Positions 11,401 through 25,192 are shown, numbered from the stretch's first letter. The stretch: 64,000 nucleotides of DNA from Romanomermis culicivorax (GCA_963922205.1 CAWUHX010000029.1:1612001-1676000), one strand, 5' to 3'. The notes: generated from the letters alone by a model not told the origin. A program made the numbers and translations.

Positions 11401-14400
11401 GTTTCTCAAGTAGCGTCAGATCCGGTTTGGTGTGCTTATGGTTAATTTTTCAGCAGAATCGCTAGAAAAAGCTGCAAGCAAAAATGCATGTGTACATTTA
11501 AATTTTGGCTGAATATTCTTTTCAGTTCAAACGAAATTAAAACTCTTCAATGGGTTTGAATTCTGACGGAACAAGTGTGTTGTTTATTTTAATTTCAACA
11601 AGTATCTTGCGATTTTTCGCACCAAATCTAGTCGTTTTTTAGGGTAGTGTGCTGACATTTCCAGTCAGCTGAATAGTGTCTTCAGCATACATGTAATTGG
11701 GGGGAAGTGCTATGGGAACCCCTCCCCCCCAGAAATCGTCGACCATATGGCTAGCCATTGGGCGACCCCCTCCCCAGGATTTTCCAATCCAATGGCTAGC
11801 CATATGGTAGCCCTAGGGACCCCCATAGTTTTAGTCGGAAAAATACTGAAAAATGTCATTTTTTCATGAAAAATGTCAATTTTTGAACAAAAAATGGTCG
11901 ATAACGTCAATTTTGTCGGCGCTTCGCGCCATAAGTACATATTTTATCATTTTTTAGATAAAAATTACTACTTTTTGAACCGTTTTTGGGACATTTTTCA
12001 TGAAAAAATCGATTTTTTTTCCTTCAGGGACCCCTCCCCCCAAAATTTTGGGAATTACTGACCCCCGGCCCGAAAAAAGTGCTCCAACTCCTACCCCCCC
12101 CCCCAGACCTCGGAGCTCCGTTACATGTATATGGTCTTCAGCTAGAAAGCAACAACACCTACTGGAAATCAGCAGGTTTCCATAAGTTCTAGTAAAAATC
12201 TAGAATCTAGCTGAAAAAAATTAAACAGTCAGGCAACCAATTAACCGATCAGGAAACCAATTAAAATTATGATTTTTGAACTAGCAAGAACTCCTAACAT
12301 TGTCCAGTATTAATTCGTGGTATATTACTTATAATCTTGATAAATTTAGAGACGGAATTTTGGTTGGCACCTCTATTGATCGCTACTTTCGTATTATTAT
12401 GCCCATTATGGGTTTGGATTAGCTCGTCTAATCCTGTTACCAAAGAAGTTTTGTCATCTGGTTGGTCGCCCGTCATCTTTTCTATGCTAATTAGCAGGTT
12501 TGTAAGCTATTTTCGCACTTAAGTATATCAACTGTCTTAATGCAATTTGGGGGGATAGCTATATTTTTTTGTAAAAAACCACGCGTTTTTGCAACGTTCA
12601 CAATGGAACGAATCTCTGTACATGCTGTGCAACAAAGAGTGACGAGTTCTATCCATACATGTAACGGAGCCCCGAGGTCTGGGGGGGGGTTGGACCACTT
12701 TTTCTGGGCCGGGGATCAGTAATTCCCAAAATTTCAGGGGGAGGGGTCTCTGAAGGAAAAAAATTGATTTTTTCACGAAAAATATCTGAAAAACGGTCAA
12801 AAAATAGTAATTTTTGTCTAAAAAATGATAAAAAAAATGTGTTTATGGCGCGAAGCGCCGAGAAAATTGACGTTTTTGACCATTTTTTGTTCAAAAATTG
12901 ACATTTTACATCAAGAAATTGACATTTTTCAGTATTTTTCCGACCAAAAGTATGGGGGTCCCTAGGGCTACCATATAGCTAGCCATAGGATTGGAAAATC
13001 CTGGTGGGCGGTCGCCCAATGGCTAGCCATATGGTCGACGATTTCTGGGGGGGGGGGTTCCCATAGCACTTCCCCCCCCCCCCCAATTACATGTATGGTT
13101 CTATCTGTTGTCATAAATTTCATTAGTGCTGGCGGTTTTAGGAGAGCGCAGGCAGTCCCCTACCCCCTCGATTAGGGTCCAAAGAATTTTCTTTTTTGTC
13201 AGAAAAAATAAGCCATACTAACCTTTTATAAGTACACATGAATTTCCTGCATATTTAAATATCGTTTTAAAATGCAAAGCACTAAAAATTTTCTGGCGCT
13301 CCGCACCGGATTTCAAATGGTGTCTTATTCTCTGTCTTATTTATAGTCTGTGTTTGAAAAATAACGTCGTAGCTTATGCTTATAGCTTTAAGCATCAACA
13401 TATTATGGATATGTATAAATGCCTGATCGTGTATGGTTTTTTGACGTACCTGACAAAAATGAAGATTATTGTTGCTTATTTTCACAAAATCTTTTTGTAA
13501 TCTTGAGAAATTTTTTAATTTTGTGAACATAAACTTCTTGCATTTGAAAAATGAGTAACACATCGTCATCTTAGGGCAAAATTTTTTGCTGCTTGCTTTA
13601 AAGAGTCCAATTTCTTCGATGGTTGCAGAAAAAAAGTTGAATAAATGCATTTTCCGACGTTTTAGGAGCCTCAAAATCGAAATTTTTTGGCGCTCCTCTC
13701 CGAAAAAAAATTAATCATGTCAGCCCTCTTATTAATTTTCTCTCAGTTTTAAAACTCTAAAAATGATGCGAATTAAATAAAATACTAGAAAAATAGCTTT
13801 TAATAATTTTTCTGATAAAAGTAAGCAAAATCAACAGTTTTTATACGTAAATTTGGAGAAAAAAATTTCTGCCCCCTTAAAAAGTTCTTAGAACAGCTAT
13901 TGAGAAACGCGGATACTCATTTTCTGTAAAAGTCCAGTGTTTCTTGCATCAAAGCTTGATTCATAGAGCGCAGTTGATATTTGTGGAATCTAAAATCTTG
14001 AGGACTTAGTGAACTACTCTAGCGCAAATTGCTTATGTCTGACTTTTGGCAAAAAATATAACATGGGCTTTTGGCATGACGGCGAAACATTCATAACAAT
14101 CATATTCCAAATCTGATTTATTTTTCCAAAATGAAAGGAAAAAATTTTGCTTGAATATGTAAGTTTAAGTAACAACTTTTCATTTTTGAAATGTTTGAAT
14201 AATTTTTCGAGTTTTTTCTGGCAAAAATACGAAATGGAAACTATCCACGTTATCTATGCTTTATTTATTAAAGCATTGTTTCTCATTTAACTTGGTCTTT
14301 CTTTTGAATTGTATACCGAAATCCAACATGATTTCCATTTTTAGCGTTTTTTTCCCCATTGCGTTTTTTCATTTTTTTGCTGAAATTTTTCTGTTCGCCA

Positions 14401-16234
14401 CCTTCGAAATTCCTGTTTATCCTGTTCAGTCCGATTTCGTTTTATAGCGCTGGCGGATTTATTCTCGAATATACAGTGGCGAAATTCAAAGGCATAGCTG
14501 TTTTTCAACCGGTGATTAATGGAATCGGGGGAAATCTGGTGGCTGTACAGGCTAGTCGTTTATCAACGTCGCTCCATCAGTCTAATAAACTTGGAAGTTT
14601 ATCGCATGAATCGGCCAAAAGGTCTCACTGTGATTGCTGCGAGACATTTTGCACCAAGGGTAAGCAAATATTTGTTCAACGAAGCAAAGTGATTGGAGAT
14701 TCAAAAAAAATAGTTTACGTTAGTGAAGTGTAATAGGGGGTATCAATGGCAAAATTTTTAATTTCTAATAATTTAATAAAATTAATAATAATTTCGTTTA
14801 TCTGAAAAGTTCGATATGATTGACGTGTTACTCAACTAATTAATTTTGACCCATATTCTTTGAGTACAAAAGTCCATTGAACACACATAAGAGGTATTAC
14901 AAAAATAAGTAAATAGATTTGATTAACTTGAGATAAGCATCATTTCTTGAATTCCGCCACACCTGAATGTTTAAGTTGTCGCTTTATAACGTGCAAAAAT
15001 TTGCTATCCGTATTGTTTCTACGTATTTATTTGATCATGTCATTTTAGCAGAAAATCGAGTTTATCACCTTATTTTCTGCTCAACTCTTTTCGTTGCTAG
15101 AATTTGTAGTACTGGTGAAAAAATTTGTGTTCTTTTGAATCAGTTTGTCTTAAAAGTAGTTTACGACACGCTCTGACAAATTCAAAATTCGGAGTTGTAA
15201 TGTAAGGTCTTTCATTCAAAAATTTTGAGACGCCTGAAGCCTTTTTGCTGACACGGTTAATTTTTTGTGGTATATAACGGACTCGAGTAGATATTTCGCA
15301 AATTTTAAACACCTATTCACATTTTTGCTAAAGACGGTAAGATTACAATTCTGTAGAGCCCAGCCCACATCGGTCAGATATGGTTTATTAAGTTCAGAGC
15401 TACTATTGACGCTCTTTTGAATTAAGGAAAACTAGTACTTCATCGCATAGTACTCCATCCTTTCAGGTGTCAATTCCACGGCAGCTCGGGTACTATTATT
15501 CCTAGTTGTGCCTGGTCACCTAATATTCATGTACATGATCAATTCGCTGCGGGCTGGGCACACGTCCATAACGTCAATGTTCGCGATAATTTATTTAAGC
15601 GCCGCTATTATTCAAGTCGGTTTGTTGTTGTTCATTTGTAATTGGATCGTACATTTCATGTGGCGGAAACACGTAAGTTTTCTTGATATCCAATATAACT
15701 TTATGTAAGCTTGAATAGGCCCCCATGAATCGAAGTATTTTTTCCATTTGAAAACTCATCTTCATTCTTGAGGTTTGATTGATATAAATTTTGAGCTTGG
15801 GAGCTCTAATTTTTAGCCCATGTTCCAACACTATTTCCTTGTATATACGATGTTATAATTCGGCGAAGTATGCCATTTTTAAATCATCTGAAGTACTCTG
15901 AAGTGAAATAAAAAATGAAACGGTTCTATCCAACATTCGAAATATGGAATGAAAACTTTCACTAAATTCGTGTGATTTCAATTTTTTATTCAATCGTCAT
16001 CAATTGATATCACCTATACCACCACTTTCGAGCAATTTTGATTTTCAAAAATGTATACCTCGAATCGTGTCCAAAAAATTTTAACGACAAAAATTGTTTT
16101 CTCAGATTGATCCGGACAATAGCGCTATTCCTTATTTAACTGCCTTGGGAGATTTATTGGGTACGGCACTGCTAGCGGTCGCTTTCCAAATTTTGTACAA
16201 ACTGGGCGACAGAGATTCGGATTTGGGCGAATAA
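8480..16234 (+). CDS. slc41: SLC41-family (MgtE-like) magnesium transporter, 10 coding exons
   Basis: Exons: 8,480-8,581; 8,663-8,986; 9,356-9,463; 9,516-9,587; 9,950-10,094; 10,362-10,508; 12,350-12,497; 14,448-14,659; 15,467-15,672; 16,106-16,234. All junctions are GT-AG with consistent phases, giving 530 aa, in the SLC41A1-A3 size range. Family knowledge: plasma-membrane Mg2+ transporters with two MgtE-type repeats. Repeat 1 shows [16 protein letters not shown] (about residues 162-177) and [17 protein letters not shown]. Repeat 2 shows [17 protein letters not shown] (about 373-389) and [13 protein letters not shown] near the C-terminus. The start is ATG 8,480: it follows an in-frame TAA at 8,477 and runs in frame into exon 2. 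An upstream ATG at 8,341 is out of frame and hits a stop. Residues 1-110 are polar and acidic ([15 protein letters not shown]), consistent with a cytosolic N-terminus. Introns of 1.8-1.9 kb hold inverted-repeat elements around exon 7. Which SLC41 paralogue it is cannot be told. Confidence 0.95.
11686..12132. mobile_element. Foldback-type G/C-homopolymer element (copy 1) in SLC41 intron 6
   Basis: Ends are inverted CATACATGTAA / TTACATGTAT. Inside are a G-run, a C-run, two TGGCTAGCCAT palindromes, repeated TTTTTGAACAAAAAATGG units and a central GGCGCTTCGCGCC hairpin. It has no coding capacity. Same family as 12,653-13,098, 24,578-24,990 and 41,597-41,730. Confidence 0.75.
12653..13098. mobile_element. 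Foldback-type G/C-homopolymer element (copy 2, inverted) in SLC41 intron 7
   Basis: Nearly the reverse complement of the copy at 11,686-12,132 over its whole length, including the terminal CCATACATGTAA, both homopolymer runs, TGGCTAGCCAT and the GGCGCGAAGCGCC hairpin. The two copies bracket SLC41 exon 7 (12,350-12,497). Confidence 0.8.
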
Positions 16235-19200
16235 GCTTGCCTTCACTTTTGAAGCCTTACACTAAACTATGGTAAAAAAGTAATTTTGTCATCCACGACG
16301 TCTGTGAAATGTAAAATTTTTGTCCGTGGGTTGTTTTTTCATTATGAAGGTTAATTCCAGATGCGCACGAGACAAATTCTAAAATGAATATCAGCCAAAA
16401 AGCCGATATGGCCGCTTTTCGAAGCTGAAATGTTTTTTGAGCTATCTCCTCTAAGTTCTTGTTTCTAAATATATTATTTTTAAATTTATAAAAATTATTT
16501 ATTTCGAAGTATCCCCATTTACAATTGTGCTTAGGCGTAGCGTCTCGTTTTCACATAATGTATCGTTTTTCTATAATTTCTGCTCGTACGTGCGTTATTT
16601 TTTAATATTCACAAAAAGACATCCTGTCATTGTGTTTCCTCAATTTCAAAATTAAGATTTCAAAACGAATTCGCCAGGACTAGGATGCAATTTTTTATCA
16701 AATTTCGGATTTTTGGTATTTCATTTATTTTTCCCTCGTACCTTCATTAAAAATCATCGAAGGAATATCATTAACCTCAATATCCTTAAAAGTTACTTGT
16801 AAATTATTCTTCGAACATTTTTTAAATGCCTCAAAGTAATAAAACTAGAAAGCATATACCATTTCTTATTTCTACAACTTTCTGGCACTTATTGACCAGT
16901 TTTTAAAGAATTCTATATTATAAGCTTTGCGCATGATTTTTACGATAGGACTAATTTCAGCAACCGTTCTGTAAAGAACAGTGTAGTTTAAAATGTTCAT
17001 GTTATCTTCGATATAATTTTTTTTGAAAAATAAGATATTTCTTGAGAAAAAAATATCCAGAAAAATTGAAAATTTTTAGCAAGAGAAATAATCTTTGTTC
17101 ATAGTCAAGATTTTTGTTGTTGAAAAAGATTCATCCTCTTTCACACTCGTGCGCACTCAAATTCACAGGGTCTTTGTGGCTGTCAAATTTCCACATGTTG
17201 TTTTGATGCTTTTTTCGTATTTTAACTTTGGCGGTTTTTTCATAATTTCTGTTTATGTGATTTGCGGCTACCATGTTTCGACATTTGCGCATATTTGATA
17301 GTATGATATTTATTATTAAATTTTACGTAACATCCTTTATTGTCCCTTTTTCATTAAAATTTATGGCGAGTTTTTCGGCCAAGCTTTCTTGCAACTTGTG
17401 CACGTGTCCCATTACACTCCGTTTTGCTGGCAGATGTTTCCACATATGTAAATGTGCCATGTTAAGGTTATGGTATGTTTGTGCAGGCAGCAGGTGTGCG
17501 CCTTTTTACCACTTTTGTACGTCGTGTACAAAAGTTGATGCGAACAGTACCTGTACGAACAAAAATTTTTATTCTTGGACTAGATTTACCAGTTAATGAG
17601 TTAAGTAGAGCGGATTGATCATTTATTTTTCTAAATGTCGGTATGGCAATGTAGTTGACGCTCATCGGTACATTCTTTGATTAGGTTGATCACATTTGGT
17701 ACTCCTGATCAGAACCGCATGCAAATTTCATTATTCTTCAGCAGTTTTGGGGATTTACTACGTACTACTCGCGAATCTTTCTTGCACACTTTGTTTTGAC
17801 GATTGAAAGTGAAACTTATCGGTAATCTTTCTCTAAAACGTATGCAATGTCCCAAACGATGAGATTTCTTTACAATTTGGGCTGTATTTTGAAATGATCG
17901 GTGCAGCAATTTCTTGGAAGCAAGTTCAACATGGAAAAACTGATAGAGCTGACTACTGTCATGAAGAAAAAATTTTTTCGTCCATGAGCGATAAACCAAA
18001 ACAGTTGAAAATTTCTCCCATATGAGTACTTCGTGAAGTGCTCAGACTCTCTCAAGTAGAGGTGTCTATCTAAATGAAAAGTGGGTATCAAGCAGCGTGG
18101 CCTTTCTATGATTTTCGTGTTCCTATTGCCATGAAGGAATTTAACGTTTTTCTACAGTAAGATTTCCATTCCGTGAAAATTGTCTTTCAGCACAATATGA
18201 AAATTTGATTCGTGCAGTATATGCTCAAGTAATACAGAAAATGACTGCATCATAAAAAAATTAATGTTTCTTGTTTAGTAAGTTTTACTGATAGCAAAGA
18301 TTTTTTGTAGTTATATCTGCATAAAAATATCCACCTTCTATTGATCACTTTTCTATCGAATAACAATTTCCAATCCGGCTACAATTATTTAGAATGTGCA
18401 TCATAGTTTTTCTCACATATTATCGCTAAGCTGAAGAAGTTCCTTTTTTTATAAATTTGTCTTATTAAATTTGTCTTAAAACTCTTTGATCATTAGGCTT
18501 CATTTTCTAACATGTGAGGCTCGCACAGGACGAAACTCCCTATCTCTAGTTATGCCTCCAAAATCCGAATATAGAAAATTGGAGGGGCTTTGCTGCCAAT
18601 TTTTTTTGACGAATTGTGACGCAAGCGCGCATTATTATGCGCGGGAGGCGAAAAGCGAAAATTTTTGAATTTGGTTGTATTTTTCTTTCATACAGCAGAA
18701 TGTGCAATCTTTCGAGGAGTCGGTTAGTTTCTTACTTTTTTTGGGGAATTCTGTTTTTTAACGTGTTTATTCTAAATGTGAAAGCGTTAAGCAGCAGAGT
18801 GAGTATGTTATTTTTTTCGCGCATTCACTTTTTTCATCTGATTCATGCACACGTTGCTGTACCATTCCAATTATTGATCTTATTTTCTACAATAGAATTG
18901 TGTTTCACGGCTATTCTTTTTTGATCAGGATAGGTGACGTCAGATTGGCATAGTTACATATGGTACAGGAAATTTTACATGTCGATCACGTGTTCAGGTT
19001 GAATGCTTTCCAAAATAGTTTGTACCGTTCTGTCAGTATTATAGCAACTGTTCGTTCAAACATGATGTTTACTTGCGCTAACTCATCCAATAAATATAAG
19101 AAAGTATGTCATACAGACTAAAACTTCTTCACTGATGAAAACAAGTCGAATTTATAACAGCCTGAAGTTACGCTTCGTAGTTTACTGTAACGTTGAAAGA

Positions 19201-22109
19201 TTTCTCCAAAGTTCTTGGAAACTTGCACGTATTCTGAGGTAAGCACTTGCAACTTTCCCTAATATAGAAACTCGCTCAAACATCTACAGTAAGGCTACAT
19301 CTGTCGGTCATAATTTCAGATTCGAGAATTGCTTAACATCCTAGACAGTTTGATTTCCGAAAGCAAGCTTGAAGCGATAAGCAGAATTCGCACTGAAACT
19401 TGGCATATTCGAAATATTTCTCTGAAATGGTATTTTAACATAACTTGTTCGAAGGATGAGCAGCTGACAGAAATTTACCAACTCTCGTTTCTCCATCAAA
19501 AACTACTTGATTAGAACGTAAAACCTAATTGGAAGGAATTAGACTGGAATCATCATGGTTTTAAGGCGTCATGAAACACGTTTTGATCCTGTTGCTTCAT
19601 TTCTCATGAAATAGATGGACAAAAAATTCTTCATTCTTTACAGTAATAAGCGTTACTAATTTTAGTAATAATTTTAAATTCCATTTTATAACTTACTTTT
19701 ATGTGATCGCTGCATCGATCATTTCAAGATGACTGCAGTATAGTATCATTTGTCAGAATTTCATGCATCTTCGAAATTTACATAACTTATAGGTATAAAG
19801 CTCGGTGTTCACTCATTTTCTGATTCATTATTGATTATTTTTTGATATATATCAAAAAATTTAAGGGAAAATATAGATTAAAAGTTTAGTTCCGAAGGAA
19901 AAAATGCTTTATGAGATCATCATCTATGAAGGTTCAATTTCAATGCGTTAACCGAGTTGTTTGTCCTTGCATAGCCCTGTATTTCAGAGGAATTGGAAAT
20001 TTTAGAAAACTGTAAATCTTTCCTGATGGAGTGGTTGATCTGTAATATCAAAATCATTGTTTTAGATTTTCTGGAAGAAACATAAAAATATTGGGCTCTA
20101 GCGTTTCACAAAGCTAATGAAAAGTATGGCGAATTTCAAATCAAAAATAGGAATGACTGTTTTTCCAAGAACAATTCTTACCAGAGCGCCTCCTGAGATT
20201 TTGAGTTTTAATCGTATTGTTTTCGCGTTTTTCCAATTTCGCGCTGTTCATTCGATCTTCAATCAATCATCTGTTTCACGCCTAATTTGCATAATTACTT
20301 GCCAAAACAACTAATTAATGCTGTTTATTTTCTCGTAAAATGATCGAAACTGGTTTCGGCATGACGCCGGTTTTTTGCGAGGTTTTGTTGATTATTTACC
20401 CAACTAACTATAATAATGGTGAAATATCTCTTTTTGCTCTTGATATTAATACCTATAAATATGGTAAAAAGTATGGTTTTTTAGGTTCGCTTCATGGGCT
20501 TTGCTGAGGATTTTTCGTGGGCATGTTTGTTGGTAAATCGTGATAAGAGAAAAAATGAGCACGATTTGGGTAGATAGTATTTCTTGAATATGTCCTATAT
20601 TTGGATAAAGTGGGTTGTGTTTATTTGATTTATTATTTCCACTATTGTATGATGACGTACGTCAACATCATCAAGTTCAGCAGTTTCGCGATTCAATGGT
20701 TCATCACTTCATTAGTGGGCAAGTATCATGCGGTTGAATCAACTATTACTAGAGCAGATTATGTACTGGTGCAGTTTTCAAACATTTTTGTAGTTCAGGT
20801 TCCTTGATTCCCATTTAGGTATAGTGTGATCGTATTTTTCATGTATAATTTTTTTGTTGAATTCGTAAAAAGTAACTCATTCTCCGTTACTTTGGTTTCT
20901 AAAATTTTGTAGTTTTGTAAGTCTTTTTGGACGTAGTTTAAAAAATTTAAAGAAAGATTACAATTTTAACTTCGTCAGAAATCCAACGTGTAGAAAATTC
21001 AGCGCTATGAATCGCTGAACCGCTGAAGAACTGCTTCCTGTCGATTCATCAGCAGATTTTCTGTAGTCCATTCATTTTCAAATTCGTGGGCTGGGCAGAT
21101 AATGAATCTGCATCGTATGCCATACGTATGGCGAAAAAGTGATTCGCTCTTTGCAATATTATTCGTATGAACATTTTTTCCATTCCGAGGCCCATTTGAA
21201 AAACGGACTACATCAGACGTAGTTCAAAGAATAACCCTCTAATATTCTTTCTGTGACACAATCCATTTCATTTATTTTTAAATGGCAGATGCAACGATGC
21301 CCTGAAAGTAAGTTCTATTCGGAAAAAATAGTAAGCTCATTATTGTGATCAAAGGGAAAAGCTTTCCCGTTTGTCAGCAACAAGCAGACCGACACTTATG
21401 TGTTTGTATTGTAACCTGGTCAAATGCACTTTGACCTCGACAACAGTACTACAAGTCAAAAATAGGTACACAGGATTCTGTTTCTTTGATTTTCGTCTTT
21501 TCTTTGTAATGAGGAAATTCGTTTTCTTCTACAGTACGGCTAAAAATTGTATCAAATTGAACTTACTTTTTTCTTGTGGCATCTGCCATTTCAAAATAAA
21601 TGGGCTATAGTTAAGTGCTGCAAAAAAATTATGCTAACGGAAACCATAAATTTATAGAGAAGCTTGGTAGTCGAAATATGTCAAAAAATAGAATAAAAAG
21701 TTGATCAACAAATGTCGAATTATCGTCAAATTGGTGATCTTTACTCTGTAGTACAAGTTCTGAACTCGATCTATTTCTTCGCCTACCATACCGATTTTTT
21801 CGAAATGTGTGGAGTTTCGAACATGGCAGGTTCATTCATGACAAGTAATATTCCGAAAATTTGATACAGGATTTCTAATCTGAAAAATCAGAAAATTTGA
21901 GTTCGGATGAAGCGTTGAAACATGACTCCTTTACCGCTAAATCCAATGTATGACACGTGCTTCTGTCGGAAGTATGGATCATCCTTTTTATTTTCTATTT
22001 ATCTCATATTTATTTTCTACTTTATTTCCATACTTCGCTATTCTCTGTCGCACCTGTCGAAATTTTTTTTTCAATCTTTTATTCGAAAACCGGTTTTTCT
22101 ATATTTTAG
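16235..22109. other. Long stretch without a recognisable gene
   Basis: Starts with the 3' untranslated region of the SLC41 gene; an AATAAA lies near 16,838. No open frame with family resemblance and no exon that splices in phase to the one at 22,110 could be recognised. A perfect short hairpin CGCGCATTATTATGCGCG sits near 18,628. Degenerate copies of the 210-bp dispersed repeat are likely but too diverged to delimit. Confidence 0.5.
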
Positions 22110-22429
22110 CTAGAGTTGATAAAGGCACTCTCATTTCGGACATTTTTTCAACAAGCGAAGGAAGGGGCCTTCAGGAGACTTTTGCGTTACCGAACATCCG
22201 ATTTGGATACCTTTCGAGGATGAGCATTGCGAACGGTTCCGTACAATACGGCACGATGACCAGCGTACAGGACGATCAAATTAACAGGGCGTTGGCCGCC
22301 CAAGTCGGGCTGTCCGTGCCGGAGGTGGAATTTCTGCGCAACGAATTCCGAAAATTCGGACGAAACCCACTCCAAGCTTCGTTAGAAATCCTAGCTATAG
22401 AAAATAATTTCAGCGAAGAAAAAGTGAAG
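22110..22429 (+). CDS. Orphan exon with homeodomain-like helices, followed by a GT donor inside helix 3
   Basis: An acceptor (TATATTTTAG, 22,100-22,109) and a donor (AAG|GTGAGC, 22,430) bracket a 320-nt open exon that is GC-richer than its surroundings. The last third reads EVEFLRNEFRKFGRNPLQ then EILAIENNFSEEKVK. This fits homeodomain helices 1 and 2 (L16 and F20 as LRNEF; the helix 3 start as FSEEKVK), ending exactly where V-W-F-x-N-R would continue in the next exon. One extra residue in the helix 2-3 turn is atypical. Entry is phase 1 and exit is phase 0. I found neither the WFxNR exon downstream nor any upstream exon. The first half contains QYGTMTSV, similar to the YGTMM repeats of the gene at 30-31.7 kb. 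If the homeodomain reading is right this is a nuclear transcription factor; a different helical domain such as UBA-like is possible. Confidence 0.5.
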
Positions 22430-23135
22430 GTGAGCAGATAATTAAATTTTTCTACACTGTTACGACTGTTCGTTTTTTCGTCGCCAACAGAAGACAGCCC
22501 TAGCTTTAAATTATGTGACTTTTTAGTGTAACAATAGATGATCCTATCATTTAAATGGAAGTCAACGAATAGGGGAGCCAGACGCTTGAATAACCCAATT
22601 TACTGTAGATTTACATGATGAGTAGTCCATTTGGCGTAATATTTCTGATGTAGTCAAAAGATTGTTATCGATGTTTTGAGTCAGCGTAGGCGTTTGAATC
22701 GTGAAAAATACTGCAGATTCAAGTATGCCAATATTATAGCAAATTTAATTTGAAATGATACACGCAGCAGAGACGAAAAAAATATTTTCCAATTTGATAC
22801 GTAATTTTCAATCAGTGGAAAATTTTATACTGTAGAAAAAGGTTAAATTTCTTCATAGGAATGGGAAAGCCAAAATCATTGAAAAACATTATGCTTATCC
22901 AGTGTCGATTTGGACAGAACTGTGTTCAGACCCGTCGAGAAATTTTGACTACTTGACTGCTATTGAGGGAAATTTTCAGCTGTTCTGTTTGCCGCTCATT
23001 GACGAAAAAATTCTTTCATTGATTATAATGTTCTTAATAGTTTTTTCCGATAAAACTTACTTTAATTAGATCGGTGCATCGATCGTTTCATTTTCATAAG
23101 TGCACTTTTTGGTGTTTCTTGTAGCCTCATCCTAA

Positions 23136-24291
23136 GGCTGGTATTGCCGAAAGAGGAGTAGACTAAACTCGAAGCAGTATTAAACAGCGGAGCAAACTAG
23201 GACTCATCAAGTCCAGGATTATGTCGACTTTGCTCTACTCCTGGTTTGGTCCTCATTTGCTACGCGGTTCCTATTGCCAAAGAAAGAGCAATCCTGGACT
23301 AGGCACTCCTGGACTGAACTAGACGTATTTCTATTTATAGTACACTCGCCGATGCGCGTGGCATGGAATATCGTGGGAACTAGCATGAGTGCTACACATA
23401 CAATAATTATGCATACAAACATACCAAGCGAAAGTAGTATAGTTGTAGTAGTGTCAGTTCGTTGTTGATGAGCATGAAAAGAAAATGATGTTGATTGAGC
23501 AAGAAAAAGATCATATGAAGATACTTCACGAGAAAAGAATGCAAGCTTTGGATGCAGAAATTAAAGCATCCAATACCAAAAAGGCTTACTATTGCAAGCT
23601 TATGTCGAAATTACAAAAGGAAGATGCTGCTCAGAGTTCCACCTGGTTGATCAATTGTGATTCTTCGCAAAATTTTGCCCCCCCCCCCAGATTCCGCAAC
23701 CAAATGAAAACTTTGCTAGTTTTGTAGGTAATTAAGCGTTGAAATGCACTTTCGCTGTTTCGCTGTCACAACATTCATAATAAAACGTTGTTTCAGTTGA
23801 AATTAGTAATAAACTGACTTGATCTTCGGGCATTAGGGCATTATTTCGCTTTGTAGGTCTTTCCAAGCCGTCATACAACAAATAAATTAAACGTCTCACA
23901 TATATTTTAGTAAAACGATATCGAATATAAAATTCTTGATCATTATAGCGTTCAAAAAAATTTGTTCGATCAGCAAAAATAAATTCTCAAAACGCCACGT
24001 CGTCCAAATCTCGAATCAAATCAAAAACTCAACGGCTTCCATTATTACACAGACTAAATAGGACTTACTACTGATTTAATACTACCGCTATCAGGATTAA
24101 AAGAGTGGACGAAATCGGCAATATTTGCGCCTCGTTTGCTCCACTTTTAGTCCACTCCTCTTTTGGCAATACCGACGAGGAGCAAATTTTAATACTGTTC
24201 CACTCTTGCGCTAGGTTTGCTACAGGGTTAGTCCGACTTTACTCCTGGACTGCCTTAATACTGGTTTACTCCTCTTTCGGCAATACCATCC
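23136..24291. mobile_element. Non-autonomous Harbinger-type element, 1,156 bp
   Basis: Terminal inverted repeats GGCTGGTATTGCCGAAAGAG and GGATGGTATTGCCGAAAGAG (one clear mismatch), flanked by TAA on both sides (23,133-23,135 and 24,292-24,294). A 3-bp TAA/TTA duplication is the Harbinger signature. Inside is a lysine/glutamate-rich coiled-coil ORF (about 23,467-23,727) resembling the C-terminal part of Harbinger Myb-like partner proteins, and a C-run at 23,680. No transposase. Confidence 0.85.
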
Positions 24292-24577
24292 TAAAAGTAT
24301 GCCAGTTTTGCTTTTTTATTGCTCTATTTTGATTGAATATTCACCCTAAAATTCAATATTCATCCTAAAAAAGATTTTGCGCTGCTCTAGAAACAGTAGA
24401 TGAAATATTTTTTTGGCAAATTATTCCATTTTTTCAACTTTTCACTCGCATACGGCGATGTTACATTTCTGGAAAAAATTGATATTGAATTCAAAATCAG
24501 CGACGAAATTTTCAATAAATGTGTAAAAATTAGAGTAGATCATTTTTCGAGTGTTACATACCTTATGCTTACGAGCA

Positions 24578-24990
24578 TACATGTAATCGGGGGGGGGGAA
24601 GTGCTACAACCCCCCTCAGAACTCGTCGGCCATATGGCTAGCCTTTGGTGACCCCCCTCGGGACTTTCCAATCCTAGGGATAGGCATGTGGTAGTCATAG
24701 GAACCCCCATACTTTTGGTCGTAAAAATATTTTGAACAAAAACTGTCAAAAGTGCCAATTTTTTCGGCGCTCACGGCATTAATACATTTTTAAGGGGGTT
24801 TTTTACGGTGTTTTACGGTTTTTCATGATAAAAATTACTATTTTCTAACAGTTTTTCGGATCTTTTTGGTGAAAAAATCGATTTTATTTCTTCAGAGACC
24901 CCTCGCCCCAATGTTTTGAGGAATCAGTGACCCCGGCCCTAAAAAGCCGCTTAACCCCCAAGACTTCGGGGCCCCTTCTTCACATGTATG
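24578..24990. mobile_element. Foldback-type G/C-homopolymer element (copy 3)
   Basis: Starts GCATACATGTAATCGGGGGG and ends CTTCACATGTATGC. Same order of internal motifs as the SLC41 intron copies, with a diverged central hairpin (GGCGCTCACGGCA). Confidence 0.7.
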
Positions 24991-25192
24991 CTATGAAGGG
25001 AACGTTTCCAAGTATAAATTCTCCAATTGAAATAGTATATTCGATAGCCCACAGCAAGCAAAGTAGTCCCACGCCAACCGTTTCCTCGCCGTAGGCTTTC
25101 TTTACACAGAAATTTACATAAATGTGCAAAATAGAAAGTTGGCCTTAAAGAACTACAAAGTGTATGAACATGTAACTTTAGTCTGTTTTTCA

